Below, piece by piece: positions 1-9,462 of a stretch of 54,889 bases of DNA (position 1 is the first letter of the stretch; every line of letters starts with the position of its first letter). The notes under the pieces were generated by a model that made no database searches, was not told where the DNA came from, and saw nothing but the letters and a program-made list of their open reading frames with translations. A program made the position numbers and the translations under genes. Location: positions 1 to 54,889 of the forward strand of contig DAHVOH010000012.1 of assembly GCA_027318915.1 (NCBI GenBank). The letters run 5' to 3'. The stretch comes from Clostridiales bacterium (GTDB taxonomy: Bacteria > Bacillota_E > Sulfobacillia > Sulfobacillales > JAIMBI01).

Positions 1-557
1 ATCGTCATCGCGAAATCGCCGTTCGGCTGCTCGACGAGGAGGAGATTGCGAAATTGCGGCGGGTCACGGAAATAGGCGAAATCATCCTCGCCGCGCCCGG
101 CGCCCTCGCTCCCCAGCGATCTGGCGTCCCGGGAAGGCTCCTCTCGCCAACGACTCGGTGGCGGCGACGCGCATCCCGTGCCCCCCATCAATCGTTCTCT
201 ACCGGGCCCTACGCAGGAGGCCGGGCGCGCATCAAGAAGATGAGCCGGTCTGGGGGCACTGGACGGGCGGGGACCAAGATGAGGCAGCCGCCCGGCGGCA
301 TGGGCTGTTTCGGGGGGAGGATGCGGTCGGGATGAGCCAGCCGTTCCGAGCCGTGCGGACGGGACGTTCCGGATACCAGACAAGGGGATCGGGTGTGGGC
401 CATCGCCTGCCCGCGGCGCGGACGTGCAGGCGCTTCGTCGCCCGGCCTTCGTGCCCATTCTTCCGCTCCGGGACCGGCCGCCGCGGCGTCGCACAGGGGT
501 CTGGACCGTGGCCACAAGCATCCGGCCGGGCCGGCCGGCTGCGGAGGGGCGACAGGA
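1..557. other. Left-edge region without a supported gene
   Basis: I see no convincing complete gene here. On the plus strand a frame open from base 3 begins with a charged, helix-like stretch (about 28 residues) that could be the end of a gene lying to the left. After about base 90 the composition becomes Arg/Pro-rich and looks non-coding, so a real reading frame through to base 335 is doubtful. The rest up to the end of the acetyltransferase gene at 558 shows no promoter, terminator or repeat that I can support. Confidence 0.4.
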
Positions 558-1433
558 CTAGGGGTTTCCCCCGTCGTCGAAGACGAACTGGTCAACGTCT
601 CCCACCGGGCGATATCCGATCCGCTGGTAGAGGTTGTTCGACGTCGGATTCGACAAATCCGTGAAGAGAAAGCATCGTGTCCGGCCACCGTCCAAAAGCC
701 GCTGGCTCAGCTGGGCGACCAGGGTGCTGGCGTAGCCGCGGCCGCGCTGTTCGGGCGGCGTGTAGACCGGGCCAATTCGGATGCCGGTGGGAGTGGGCCC
801 GCTGTATCCCGCCAAGCACACCGCCGTCTCGTCCTCCCAGAGGTAAAAGGCGGAGCCGGGGCTGGACAGGCGGTGCCGCAGCGTCTCCTCCGCGTGTTGA
901 TCAACGTCCGCCGTCTCGGGCAGGGCTTCTTGCGTGAAGGCGCGCAGCCACCGCCTGAGAAGCGGCACATCCGTCGGGCCCGTTTCGCGCATGGCGCCTG
1001 GGACCAGGGGCGGGGGATTCACGGTGGTGAGTTCGTAGATGCGTTCGGCGACGACGAGGCGCCCCCGCTGACCGGTCCGATGGGACCAACGCCGGAGAAA
1101 GGGTTCGACGACGCCTTTCGGCCCCAAGACGCCGGGCAATCGGGGGAATGCCGCCGCGACATCCTCGACCAAGACGTCGAGGGCCCGGCCCACATTCGGA
1201 CCGGGTTCGGACCACGAGAGCACGAGCGGGTGAGGCGGCGTTCGGAGAGCCACCAGCATCACTTGGCCGTGCGCTTCGACGGCCGCGAGGTAAGGCGAGT
1301 CGACATAGGCGGTCGGATTGGTGCGCAGCGTGTGCGCGAGACCGAGGACCAGGTTGTTCATCGCTTCATGGCATACCAGAAATCCTTGTACAGCATCCAA
1401 AAAGTCCGAACGGTCATGGCGGCGGACATCCAC
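558..1433 (-). CDS. GNAT family N-acetyltransferase
   Basis: The 291-residue protein has a C-terminal GNAT fold; the acceptor cannot be named. The acetyl-CoA-binding motif is seen near residues 215-235 as IGPVYTPPEQRGRGYAS, matching the family pattern Q/R-x-x-G-x-G/A, followed by a late NLYQRIGYRPV segment typical of the last strand and helix. The N-terminal half (residues 1-140) is a divergent first domain, as in other GNATs of about 280-300 residues. I chose the GTG start at 1433 because AAGGAGG lies at 1441-1447, seven bases upstream. The gene stands alone on the minus strand with long spacers on both sides and gives no pathway context. Family assignment is firm, substrate unknown. Confidence 0.85.
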   Translation of the reverse strand: MDVRRHDRSDFLDAVQGFLVCHEAMNNLVLGLAHTLRTNPTAYVDSPYLAAVEAHGQVMLVALRTPPHPLVLSWSEPGPNVGRALDVLVEDVAAAFPRLPGVLGPKGVVEPFLRRWSHRTGQRGRLVVAERIYELTTVNPPPLVPGAMRETGPTDVPLLRRWLRAFTQEALPETADVDQHAEETLRHRLSSPGSAFYLWEDETAVCLAGYSGPTPTGIRIGPVYTPPEQRGRGYASTLVAQLSQRLLDGGRTRCFLFTDLSNPTSNNLYQRIGYRPVGDVDQFVFDDGGNP

Positions 1434-1447
1434 GCGATTGCCTCCTT

Positions 1448-2697
1448 GGGGGCGAGCCTACCACATTCGTCCAACGGACACGACCAAAGAGGAGGGCGGC
1501 GGGAGCCCGCCTCGCGCACGGGGTGCGCGGGGGCTCGACCGGCGATAACGTCTTAGATCCCAGCGGCACGGGATGATGCGGGTCCCGCCCGCGCCCGGAC
1601 CCCGGCCGCCGGCCAAGACGCGTCGCCTGACGGGCGATCGACGGTCTCCGGATTGGGTCTCCTGCCCTGCCAGGCTGAGATTCCGCGGGAACCGTCCTGG
1701 CTTCCTCGACGGGTCGTGAGACCCTGGGAGGGATCCTCCGGACGCGCCTTAACGGTCCCAGGAGGGAAACGGCACGGAGAGACGTGTGAAGCCAGCCGTT
1801 TGATGCGCCCGGCCCCCTGTGCGGTGTGCGCCGTCAAGCAGTTTCCCACGGTGGGACGTCGCTTCGCGACGACGCGATCCTTGGGGTCGTCCCTGCGTAC
1901 GGGCGACCGGGGTCGCGGGGTCGGGTTATGAACGCACCCGCCGTGGAACCCCGGCGGGCGGTGATCGGGTGTTGGAGGTCGGTCTCAAAAGGTCCGGGTT
2001 CTACGGCCTCGGCGCCGCGCCCGTCGGCCTCATGCGTCCGCGGCGCTCTCCCCCGGGCGTCGATAGGGACCGCTCTGACCCGGTGCTCTGGGTGTAGAAC
2101 AGACGTCTTGGAACGTCGCGCTCCGGACCTCACCCCCCCGACCCGCTTTTGGCGCCTGGCCGCTCAAGAAGGGGACCGCGCGATGGGGTGCTCCAGGCGT
2201 GCGCCCAGGGTGGGCGCACCCTTCCGGTCGGAGGCAGCCATGGACGCGGACGGGTTTGCCGCGCGGCGAATGCCTGATGTCTGCCCTTGGACGGCGGGGT
2301 GCTGCGGCGGGTCTGACATCGCGCGCGATGAGGGGAAAGACGCCGAAGACGGCTTGAGGTGTGCGCGGTCACGTTCCGCGTCCCCTGAGCCTTCTTGACG
2401 GCGCGGGGAACCGTCGCTACACTGCACAGCATCTCGACCGTCAGAAGGAGCGCGGCATCTTGCCAGTCCACGGGTTGCTCATCGGCGCCTGAAGGCGCCG
2501 TGGCCGCTTAAATCCATAGGATGGACACGCAGGATGCATCGCGCACCCCTTTGGGGTTTTGCCGACGGTTCGGTTGATCGGGAGGGCAAGACCGGGGTCC
2601 GGATGTGGAATCGGAATCGGGCGGGCTTTTGAGGTGGGTTCCGGGTCTAACCAGCGGCCATCTCATGGCGTGATTGAATCCTGCGTGCGTCCTGCCG
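1448..2697. other. Long spacer without a supported gene
   Basis: About 1.25 kb between two divergent genes. Open frames of up to 190 residues exist on both strands, but they are Arg/Pro/Ser-rich, lack a Shine-Dalgarno site and overlap one another, as expected of random open frames in GC-rich DNA. I found no tRNA, CRISPR repeat, transposase or clear riboswitch. The promoter of the downstream MFS gene must lie here but no good -35/-10 pair stood out. Confidence 0.4.
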
Positions 2698-2713
2698 CAA
2701 AGGAGCAATCCGC

Positions 2714-3964
2714 ATGGCGTCGCCGGTCCTGAAAAATCCCGATTTCGTCAAACTGTGGCTGGGACAGGGCGTGTCTCTGTTCGGCTCCCTCATTAATCGC
2801 ATCGTCCTGCCCTTCCTTTTGATTTACACCTTCTCGGCTTCGCCCATGGACGTGGCATGGCTGAGGGTGGCGGAGATTGCCCCCGGCATGCTGATCGGAC
2901 TGGGCATCGGGGTCGCGGTGGATCGATGGAGACGGCGGCCGGTGATGCTGGCCATGGACACGGCCAGGGCGACCCTGGTCGGTTTGATCCCGGTCCTGTT
3001 CCTGCTCCGTCGGCTGACGATGGGGGACATCATGGGCGTGGCCGTGCTGATGTCCGTGACGTCCATGGGGTTCGACAGCGCTTATGACGCGTATCTGCCC
3101 ACGTTGGTGGAGGCCGACGAGATCGTGGACGCGAACAGCAAACTGGCGGCCCTGGCGGCGGTCGCCGAAGCAGCCGGGTTTGGAATCGCCGGCGCGCTGT
3201 TTCAGTGGCTGGGGGGCGCCCTCACCCTGTCCATCGATGCCTTGTCCTTCGTCGCCTCGGCCGTGAGCCTCCGGCTTATTCGGCGGGCCGAGCCGCGGCC
3301 CGTCCGGTCCCCGATTCCGCCTTCGCCGGCCGCGGAGCTCGGTGCGGGCCTGCGCGCCTTGCGGGGCAGCCCGGTGCTGTCGCGGATGGCGGCGGTGGCC
3401 GGTGTGCAGAGTCTGTTCTTTGGGCTGACGGGCGCCGTGTACATGCTCTACATCAGTCGAAGCCTCCAGGTGGCGCCGGTGCTGCAGGGCGGGTTGTATG
3501 CGGTCGGCGGGCTTTCGTCCTTGGCGACGGCGGGATTGGCGTCCCGATTGGGGCAGAGGTCCGGTTCGGTCCGCATTCTGGTGCTCGCCGCCGCGGGCGG
3601 CGCGCTCGGAGCCTTGTTCCTGCCGCTTGCCTTCGGTCCGCTGCCGCTGGTCCTGGCCTTCATCCTGGCGCAGCAATTGTTGGGAGATGGCTCCGACACC
3701 TTGCTGGACATTAGCCTGTCGAGTCTTCGGCAAACACACACGCCGAATGCTCTGCTGGGCCGTGTCAGCGCCGCCTGGTTTGTTCTCACCGGAGTGGGGA
3801 TGGTGGGTGGCACCCTTCTCGGTGGCGCGGTCGCCGGAGTCATCGGCCTCCGGGACACGCTGTTTCTCGGAGTGGCGGTTCGCTTGGGGATGATCGCCCT
3901 CATCGCGGCGGGGCGACCGTGGCGGAGAGGGACGGGGCGACTCGCCGATTCCCGAGTGCTGTAG
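2714..3964 (+). CDS. MFS transporter, drug or siderophore exporter type
   Basis: This 416-residue protein is a major facilitator with roughly 12 hydrophobic helices, predicted in the cytoplasmic membrane. It begins with a typical exporter N-terminus (NPDFVKLWLGQGVSLFGS) and has the loop 2-3 basic segment DRWRRRPVM at about residue 72, matching the MFS motif for this loop. Overall it resembles the EntS/MFS_3 group of proton-driven exporters; the substrate cannot be inferred. The ATG start is supported by AAAGGAG at about 2698-2704. It is monocistronic: a hairpin terminator begins at its stop codon. Confidence 0.87.
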   Translation: MASPVLKNPDFVKLWLGQGVSLFGSLINRIVLPFLLIYTFSASPMDVAWLRVAEIAPGMLIGLGIGVAVDRWRRRPVMLAMDTARATLVGLIPVLFLLRRLTMGDIMGVAVLMSVTSMGFDSAYDAYLPTLVEADEIVDANSKLAALAAVAEAAGFGIAGALFQWLGGALTLSIDALSFVASAVSLRLIRRAEPRPVRSPIPPSPAAELGAGLRALRGSPVLSRMAAVAGVQSLFFGLTGAVYMLYISRSLQVAPVLQGGLYAVGGLSSLATAGLASRLGQRSGSVRILVLAAAGGALGALFLPLAFGPLPLVLAFILAQQLLGDGSDTLLDISLSSLRQTHTPNALLGRVSAAWFVLTGVGMVGGTLLGGAVAGVIGLRDTLFLGVAVRLGMIALIAAGRPWRRGTGRLADSRVL

Positions 3965-4007
3965 GGACTCATCCCGCCGCGAAGCGGCAAGAGTCCCCCG
4001 GGGTTTT
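3964..4007 (+). terminator. Rho-independent terminator after the MFS gene
   Basis: A 7-bp stem GGGACTC/GAGTCCC (3964-3970 and 3991-3997) encloses a smaller CCGC/GCGG hairpin. It is followed by CCGGGG and four T residues at 4004-4007. Position right at the stop codon of the exporter gene fits transcription termination. Confidence 0.7.
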
Positions 4008-4218
4008 GGCAGTGCGAGGACGCCCGCCGCTGTCCGCAACCGTTGGTGCGCAGTCCAGCTGGGGGTGGCTGCGGCCGAGATGCTGCCACCCCGGATCTTG
4101 AGGCGACGGCCGCGGGCGAGCCCACGGTCCGGTGAGCCGACGGGCGCCCATTTCTCGCGCCCGGGAAGGCGGGAGGAGTGTGGGCTCTGGCGCACGAATG
4201 TGCGAGGCGGGAGGGGTC

Positions 4219-4701
4219 GTGTTGGCCGTTACCCTGGAGCCGATGACAAAAGCCGCCTATCAGGCCTGGTTGGAAGGCGCCGTGTCGCATTACGCTGAAG
4301 AAATTGACGGAGCGGGGTACGCCGCCGACCCACGACAGCGGGCCAAAACCCAGTTTGCGGAATTGCTGCCGCAGGGTCCGGCCACCCCGGGGCATCACCT
4401 CTACCAGATTCGGGACGGGGATGGGGCCTACGTCGGCGTGGTGTGGCTGGCTGAGCGCAGCCCCCGGCCCGACATGGGCTTTGTGTACACCCTCGAAGTC
4501 TTCGAGGCGTTCCGCCGCCGCGGTCTAGGACGGGACGCCATGTTGGCCGTCGAGGCGGAGGCGCGCGCATTGGGCTGCGGGAGCATTGCGCTCCACGTTT
4601 TCGGAGCCAATACCCCGGCCATCAACCTGTATCGGACGCTCGGATACGAGGTGACAGATCTCGCGATGAAAAAAGTGTTGGACGCTCCGCCGTCCGTCTG
4701 A
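4219..4701 (+). CDS. GNAT family N-acetyltransferase
   Basis: A 160-residue GNAT enzyme. Motif A is plain: the strand VYTLEVFEAFRRRGLGRDAM (about residues 89-108) contains the R-R-R-G-L-G acetyl-CoA loop. It is followed by GSIALHVFGANTPAINLYRT and LGYEV, the N-x-x-A-x-x-L-Y pattern shared by RimI-like GNATs. It probably acetylates an amine on a small molecule or protein, target unknown. An ATG lies in frame at 4198, but the GTG at 4219 (or TTG at 4222) is preferred because GGGAGGGG sits just upstream at 4209-4215. The gene faces the convergent PPOX-type gene. Confidence 0.83.
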   Translation: MLAVTLEPMTKAAYQAWLEGAVSHYAEEIDGAGYAADPRQRAKTQFAELLPQGPATPGHHLYQIRDGDGAYVGVVWLAERSPRPDMGFVYTLEVFEAFRRRGLGRDAMLAVEAEARALGCGSIALHVFGANTPAINLYRTLGYEVTDLAMKKVLDAPPSV

Positions 4702-4768
4702 GGCTTCCGCCGCGCGTCGGCTGACGGGGGAGAGACTGGGCGCCATGCCTCCCCAGGGCCAAGGGCGG

Positions 4769-4809
4769 GCCGGGCACCGCGGCGAGGGGTGCGGCTGTCC
4801 TTGCCCGGC
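4769..4809. terminator. Hairpin between convergent genes
   Basis: An 8-bp perfect stem GCCGGGCA/TGCCCGGC (4769-4776 and 4802-4809) with a smaller CCGC/GCGG stem inside lies midway between two convergent genes. It may terminate transcription from either side, but there is no T run in either direction, so it would be an atypical terminator. Confidence 0.4.
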
Positions 4810-4844
4810 GCCGTGATGGGGTCTCGCACTCGCGCGGTGCCATT

Positions 4845-5498
4845 CTAGACGTCGGGACCGCGGCGCTGCAGGTAAGGGGGCAGCGGAATCTCCGGACTCA
4901 GCACGGGATCCGGAATGGGCGCGCCCGCCACGAGGCGGATGGGCAGCACGCCGGCCCACACCGGACGCGACATGTCCTCGGGGTCATCGCTGGGGGGGCC
5001 GGTGCGAATCTTGGCGGAGGCCTCATCGATCGGCACGCGAAGCACGCGGGTGGCCTGGAGCTCTCTGGGATTGGGCTCGCGGGCGTCACCCCAGCGCTGA
5101 GGTTGCACCCGGTCGGCCAGGGCCCGCAGCGCCGTCAATTTTTCCTCCGGATCGCTGACGACGCTGGCCCGTCCCAGAATGACGACGGATCGGTAGTTCA
5201 GGGAATGGTTGTATACGGAGCGGGCGAAGACGATGCCGTCCAAGAGAGTCACCGCGATCGCGACGGGCGTTCCTCCCGCCGGCGCGCGCAGTAGCGTGGC
5301 GGCCACCGCGCCGTGGAGGTAGAGCGCCTCCTGGTGGCGCACATACAGGGTGGGAAGAACCAGCGGTTCCCCGTCTCGGACAATCGCCACATGGCAAACG
5401 AGGCCCGCGTCGAGAATGGCGTCCACCGTCTGACGGTCATAATGGCCGCGTTCCGGGTGACGGCGCACGCGAAGCCTTTTAGGAATTCCTGTCGCCAA
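4845..5498 (-). CDS. Flavin-nucleotide-binding PPOX-fold protein (NimA-like)
   Basis: A 217-residue protein of the pyridoxamine 5'-phosphate oxidase superfamily (split-barrel, FMN or related cofactor; COG3467 type). Recognisable family segments in order are RGHYDRQTVDAILDAGLVCH near the start, PTLYVRHQEALYLHG, VTLLDGIVFARSVYNHSLNYRSVV in the centre, and EEKLTALRALADRVQPQRW towards the end. Members are often annotated as nitroimidazole resistance or general stress flavoproteins; the substrate here is unknown. The frame is open much further upstream, but family alignment places the true start near 5500. A TTG at 5498 sits 8 bases after GGAGG, and a GTG at 5507 is too close to it. The TTG start is inferred. 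Confidence 0.82.
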   Translation of the reverse strand: MATGIPKRLRVRRHPERGHYDRQTVDAILDAGLVCHVAIVRDGEPLVLPTLYVRHQEALYLHGAVAATLLRAPAGGTPVAIAVTLLDGIVFARSVYNHSLNYRSVVILGRASVVSDPEEKLTALRALADRVQPQRWGDAREPNPRELQATRVLRVPIDEASAKIRTGPPSDDPEDMSRPVWAGVLPIRLVAGAPIPDPVLSPEIPLPPYLQRRGPDV

Positions 5499-5507
5499 TC
5501 CATCCAC

Positions 5508-6154
5508 CTCCAGGGGCCTTCTGCCCACCGCCGACCGCGGCGAGCCCGCGTCGCCTGGCCCGGGACAACCCTCGCGGCAAGTCGGGCTCGGGGACAGGCG
5601 ATCCAAGGCCGCTCGGCGTTCGTTCCTCGCCGCCCGTCGTCCCGCGAGGGGGCGCCCTGACGCGCCGCTCTCGCCTGAGACGGCCGTGAGACGCTCGGCG
5701 GCGCCGGGAGCGGTCGGGCCGGGGCGGTCCTCGCTCTCAACACTATGCCGGAACGGCCGGACCCGGGTAAGATCCAGATCGCGGCGGATTGTGAGAGCCA
5801 GACGTATCCGGGCGCCAAGAACGCGCGGCGCCGCCGGGACGCTTGCCTCCCGCCAGGTGCGGCGATGACCCCGGCGGTTTGGCTCCATCCGGGGCCGGGC
5901 TTTCGCGGGCGTCTTTTCGCCCGCCGACAGAGGAGGCGGGCCGCGGGCGCGCGCCAGCGCTTCGCCGCTCGGTCCGGCGGTCCGATCCGGGACGAACGGG
6001 TAGGCCGGGTTCTTCGATGGCGATCTCTCCCCTCATGGGAGATAATGCAGGGGCGGTTGCTCCCGATATCCGCCCAGTGCCTGCCGGTAGGGACCCGGTC
6101 GGCGGCCCCGGTGCCTGCCGACCCTCGGATTGTGAATAGTGGCATGGACAGTGG
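5508..6154. other. Divergent spacer with a possible operator hairpin
   Basis: About 650 bases between the divergent flavoprotein and ABC exporter genes. Open frames here run into the Arg/Pro-rich pattern of non-coding GC-rich DNA. One feature stands out: a 6-bp inverted repeat TCTCCC/GGGAGA at 6026-6042, whose right arm touches GATAATG (6041-6047), which could be a -10 element of the ABC operon. This could be a repressor operator, but no matching -35 box is clear. Confidence 0.3.
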
Positions 6155-6168
6155 GAGAGGAGTCCGGC

Positions 6169-7167
6169 ATGGAATCTCACTCGGCTGGAGTCAAGCCGGC
6201 CGTGTATGTCGAGGGACTGGTGAAACGGTTCGGGTCCGTGACCGCGGTCGCCGGTGTGGACCTCCGGGCCGACCCCGGCACGGTCCTCGGACTGCTCGGC
6301 CCCAACGGCGCCGGCAAAACCACGGTCGTCCGCATCCTGACCACGCTCCTCCTTCCCGACGCGGGTCGGGCGGAGGTGGCCGGCTTTGACGTCGTGCGGC
6401 GCCCGCAGGAGGTGCGCGAGCGCATAGGGCTCGCCGGACAGCAGGCTTCGGTCGACGAATATCTGACCGGGCGCGACAATCTCATCATGGTCGGGCGCCT
6501 CTATCATCTGGCGCCTCGTCGAGCCCGCGCCCGTGCGGACGAGCTGCTGGCCCGCTTCGGACTGGAAGCAGCGGGTGGCCGGCTGGTCAAGACCTACTCC
6601 GGCGGCATGCGGCGGCGCCTCGACCTGGCGGCGAGTCTGGTGGTAGAGCCGCCGGTGCTGCTCTTGGACGAGCCGACGACGGGCCTCGACCCCCGCAGCC
6701 GGATGGACATGTGGGCGGTGATTGAAGGCTTGGTCAAGGACGGCGTGACACTCCTCCTCACGACGCAATACCTGGAGGAGGCGGATCGACTGGCGGACCA
6801 CATCGCGGTGATTGACCAGGGCCGGGTGGTGGCGGCCGGATCGCCGGACAGCCTCAAGCGCAGCATCGGCGGCGAGCGGATCGATGTGGCCGTTCCGGAC
6901 GCGGCCAAGATTCCGGCGGCGCGCGCCGCCATGGCACGCGCGGTGGGCCAAGAGCCGGAGGTCGACCACGAACTCAAGCGCCTCACCGTGTCGGTGACCG
7001 AGGGCGTTCGCGACCTGACCGCGGTCGTGCGGGAACTGGACGCGGCGGGCGTCGTGGTGGAGGACATCGGTCTTCGGCGGCCCACTTTGGACGAGGTGTT
7101 CATGACCCTGACCGGGCGCGGCCCGGAGGCCGGCGGGGCGGATCGTGGCGCCGAGGAGGTGTCCTGA
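6169..7167 (+). CDS. ABC exporter ATP-binding protein, DrrA type
   Basis: A 332-residue ATPase of the DrrA (daunorubicin/antibiotic or polysaccharide export) family that would energise the permease encoded next. Walker A is GPNGAGKTT (about residue 45), the Q-loop region reads LAGQQASVDE, the signature is YSGGMRRRLDLA, Walker B is VLLLDEPTTGLDPRS, and the switch His appears changed: LLTTQYLEEADRLAD, with Gln where many families have His, which is normal for DrrA. A C-terminal extension of about 100 residues also fits DrrA. ATG at 6169 is chosen over an earlier in-frame start at 6139 because of GAGAGGAG at 6155-6162. The permease follows after 2 bases. The cargo is unknown. Confidence 0.92.
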   Translation: MESHSAGVKPAVYVEGLVKRFGSVTAVAGVDLRADPGTVLGLLGPNGAGKTTVVRILTTLLLPDAGRAEVAGFDVVRRPQEVRERIGLAGQQASVDEYLTGRDNLIMVGRLYHLAPRRARARADELLARFGLEAAGGRLVKTYSGGMRRRLDLAASLVVEPPVLLLDEPTTGLDPRSRMDMWAVIEGLVKDGVTLLLTTQYLEEADRLADHIAVIDQGRVVAAGSPDSLKRSIGGERIDVAVPDAAKIPAARAAMARAVGQEPEVDHELKRLTVSVTEGVRDLTAVVRELDAAGVVVEDIGLRRPTLDEVFMTLTGRGPEAGGADRGAEEVS

Positions 7168-7169
7168 CC

Positions 7170-8012
7170 ATGGCGGCGCAGGTGTCCGTCCCCCGCTCCC
7201 GAACGGCCTGGACTCGCTTGGGATGGATGTTCAGCGATTCATGGACAGTGACGCGCCGTCACCTGATGCACATCCGCTACATGCCGGACAAGCTCCTGGA
7301 TGTGACCATCCAGCCCATCATGTTCGTGGTGCTGTTCGCCTATGTGTTTGGCAGCGCGATCGTGGTGCCGGGCGGCAACTACCGGTCGTTTCTCATGCCC
7401 GGCATCTACGTGCAGAACATGATGTTTGCGGCGATGCCCATCATGGCGGCGTTGGTGCAGGATATGCAGCGCGGCGTCATTGACCGATTTCGGTCCTTGC
7501 CGATGTCACGGGCAGCGGTGCTTGTCGGCCACGCCGGGGCGAGCTTTTTGGAAAGCATGCTGGGCCTCGTCATCATGATTGGCTGCGGGCTCATTGTGGG
7601 TTGGCGCCCCGAATTGGGGACGGCGTCGACGCTGGGCGGGGTTGGACTGCTGATGCTGTTTGCGTTTGCCATGACCTCGGTGGGCACGTTTCTGGGCCTC
7701 ATTGTCAAAAGCGTCGAGGCGGCGCAGAGCTTCGGATTCATTGTGATCTTTCCGCTCACGTTTGTCGCCAACACCTTTGTGCCCACGGCCGGCATGCCGG
7801 TGTGGCTGCGCACGGTGGCCAACTGGAATCCGGTGAGCGCGGTGGTTCAGGCCGTGCGCCTTTTGTTCGGCAATTTACCGGCCGGCTCCGGCGCGGGCCC
7901 CACGTGGCCCTTGGCCCATCCGGTCGTGACGTCGGTGGGGTTTGCCTGTGTGCTGATTGGGGTGTTCATGCCGCTCGCGGTCTGGCGGTTTCGGCGGATG
8001 ATGCTTCAGTAA
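7170..8012 (+). CDS. ABC-2 type exporter permease, DrrB type
   Basis: A 280-residue membrane protein with about six hydrophobic segments, an ABC-2 permease that pairs with the upstream ATPase. Family hallmarks are the N-terminal RHLMHIRYMPDKLLDVTIQP element and the central segment MQRGVIDRFRSLPMSRAAVL, the conserved DrrB signature in the second cytoplasmic loop. It starts 2 bases after the ATPase stop, with GAGGAGG just upstream, so the two are co-translated. Together they should form an exporter for a hydrophobic drug, lipid or glycoconjugate; nothing in the sequence fixes which. Confidence 0.92.
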   Translation: MAAQVSVPRSRTAWTRLGWMFSDSWTVTRRHLMHIRYMPDKLLDVTIQPIMFVVLFAYVFGSAIVVPGGNYRSFLMPGIYVQNMMFAAMPIMAALVQDMQRGVIDRFRSLPMSRAAVLVGHAGASFLESMLGLVIMIGCGLIVGWRPELGTASTLGGVGLLMLFAFAMTSVGTFLGLIVKSVEAAQSFGFIVIFPLTFVANTFVPTAGMPVWLRTVANWNPVSAVVQAVRLLFGNLPAGSGAGPTWPLAHPVVTSVGFACVLIGVFMPLAVWRFRRMMLQ

Positions 8013-8114
8013 GTGGCTTCGACCGCCGGGGTGCTCGAGCACCAGCGCGCGAAGAACCGTCGGCCCGATGCCCGACGTGGGCGCCGTCTGGACACTCGAG
8101 GGGGAGATGATCCC

Positions 8115-8720
8115 GTGGCTCTTTGCATTCGGCCGCTCACGCCGGCGTTGTGGCCGGACCTCGAAGATCTATTCGGCCGCGCCGGCGCCTCGAACGGGTG
8201 TTGGTGCCAGTATTGGCGCCTTGGCCCCGCGTACGGCAAACGCCCGCGTGAACAGAACCGGGCGGCGTTTCGGGCGGTGACGGAGGCGGGCCCGCCGGGA
8301 CTCCTGGCCTATGAGGGCGCGCGGGCGGTGGGATGGTGCCAGGTGACGCCGCGAGCCGACCTACCTTGGCTGGAGCACCATCGCCGTATCGCGTCCCTGC
8401 CGGTCGACGGCCGGACCATCTGGGCCGTGTCGTGCTTTTATGTGCGCCGGGGTTATCGGCGTCGGGGCATCGGCGCCGAACTGCTGTCGGCCGCGATCGC
8501 GATGGCCCGGCAGGCGAATGCCGCCGTCCTGGAGGCTTATCCCGTCGACCCCGATGTGCCCGGCAGCTCGGGCAACATCTTCACCGGCGTCGCCTCGACC
8601 TTCCGCCGGGCGGGGTTCACAACCGTCGGGCAGCGATCGGTCTCGCGTCCCATCATGCGGCTCGATTTAGGCGGCGCCCGCGAGGGTGAGCCGATGGCGC
8701 CCGGCGAACCACCGCGCTGA
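8115..8720 (+). CDS. GNAT family N-acetyltransferase with N-terminal Cys pair
   Basis: A 201-residue acetyltransferase. The acetyl-CoA motif is VSCFYVRRGYRRRGIGAEL at about residues 105-123. The N-terminal part carries GRAGASNGCWCQYW with a C-W-C pair, a feature of one GNAT subgroup. The region GSSGNIFTGVASTFRRAGF near the end matches the same subgroup. The frame is open from 8013, but the GTG at 8115 is preferred: GGGGGAG precedes it by about 8 bases and protein similarity only begins there. It lies 100 bases after the exporter permease on the same strand and may share its transcript. Substrate unknown. Confidence 0.83.
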   Translation: MALCIRPLTPALWPDLEDLFGRAGASNGCWCQYWRLGPAYGKRPREQNRAAFRAVTEAGPPGLLAYEGARAVGWCQVTPRADLPWLEHHRRIASLPVDGRTIWAVSCFYVRRGYRRRGIGAELLSAAIAMARQANAAVLEAYPVDPDVPGSSGNIFTGVASTFRRAGFTTVGQRSVSRPIMRLDLGGAREGEPMAPGEPPR

Positions 8721-9445
8721 GCGGTCTTCCCGCGCGTGCCGGACACCTGGACAACGGGGCTGTCGGCCCGCGGTCCCCGTCATCGCCCACAACGCCGTGG
8801 CCGGGCACGGCTGACTCGGCGTCCCGGGGCGGAGTCTGACCGCATGGGACAGCACTCGTGACCGCGCCGGCGACGCGGTGTTTGTGAACGCACGCAAAGC
8901 GGCTTCTGGCCGCGGGCGGCGAGGAGCACGACGGGTTCAGGTCGCCTGCTCTGCTCGGGGACCAAAAAGTGGGTCGTTCGGGTCGTCCCCCGACACGGCT
9001 CTCAGTCCGTGCAGGCCTTCACCGGAGGCTGCCGCCACCCCGCCATCCGGCCGGAGCACGTCTGACCGCGCACCCCGTGGCCCTGGCCGGCCCCGAGTTC
9101 CATGGTCGAGTTCTGCCTGATACGGTGGCTGGGCGCGGATGGCCCCTCGGCCGGTCGATGATCGCTCCCTCCCCGCATCGGGCGGTCCACGATGGCAATC
9201 GTTCCCGCGTCCCGCCGGTGGTCGCGGCGCGGGCGACAGCCGCAGTCTCGAGCGCGCGGACCGTCGGCGCGTGCCGGGCCAGGGCGGGGAGCGTCCGGCG
9301 CCTGCCGGCGTGCAAAATTCCGGGGCTGGGATAAAGGGACAGGGGGAGCGAGTGAGAACTAGTCCGTTCATATGAGGTCCCGACGCACTTCCGGTCCGAT
9401 GTCGATTCCACTGTACGTTCGGTGATGGCGCGGGAGCGGCAGTCC
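8721..9445. other. Spacer without a supported gene
   Basis: About 725 bases between two plus-strand genes. The open frames on both strands lack ribosome binding sites and recognisable domains. I see no convincing terminator, promoter or RNA gene. Confidence 0.4.
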
Positions 9446-9462
9446 CAGGAAAGGAGTCACCC

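Noticed and set aside
3..335. The 3' end of a gene entering from the left edge.
   Set aside because: Only the first 28 codons look coding; the rest resembles non-coding sequence and no family is recognisable.
1826..2398. A plus-strand open frame of 190 residues.
   Set aside because: No ribosome site, random Arg/Pro/Ser composition, overlapping open frames on both strands and no domain.
5743..6969. A 408-residue minus-strand open frame over the ABC exporter region.
   Set aside because: It overlaps the well-supported DrrA-like gene and has no recognisable domains.
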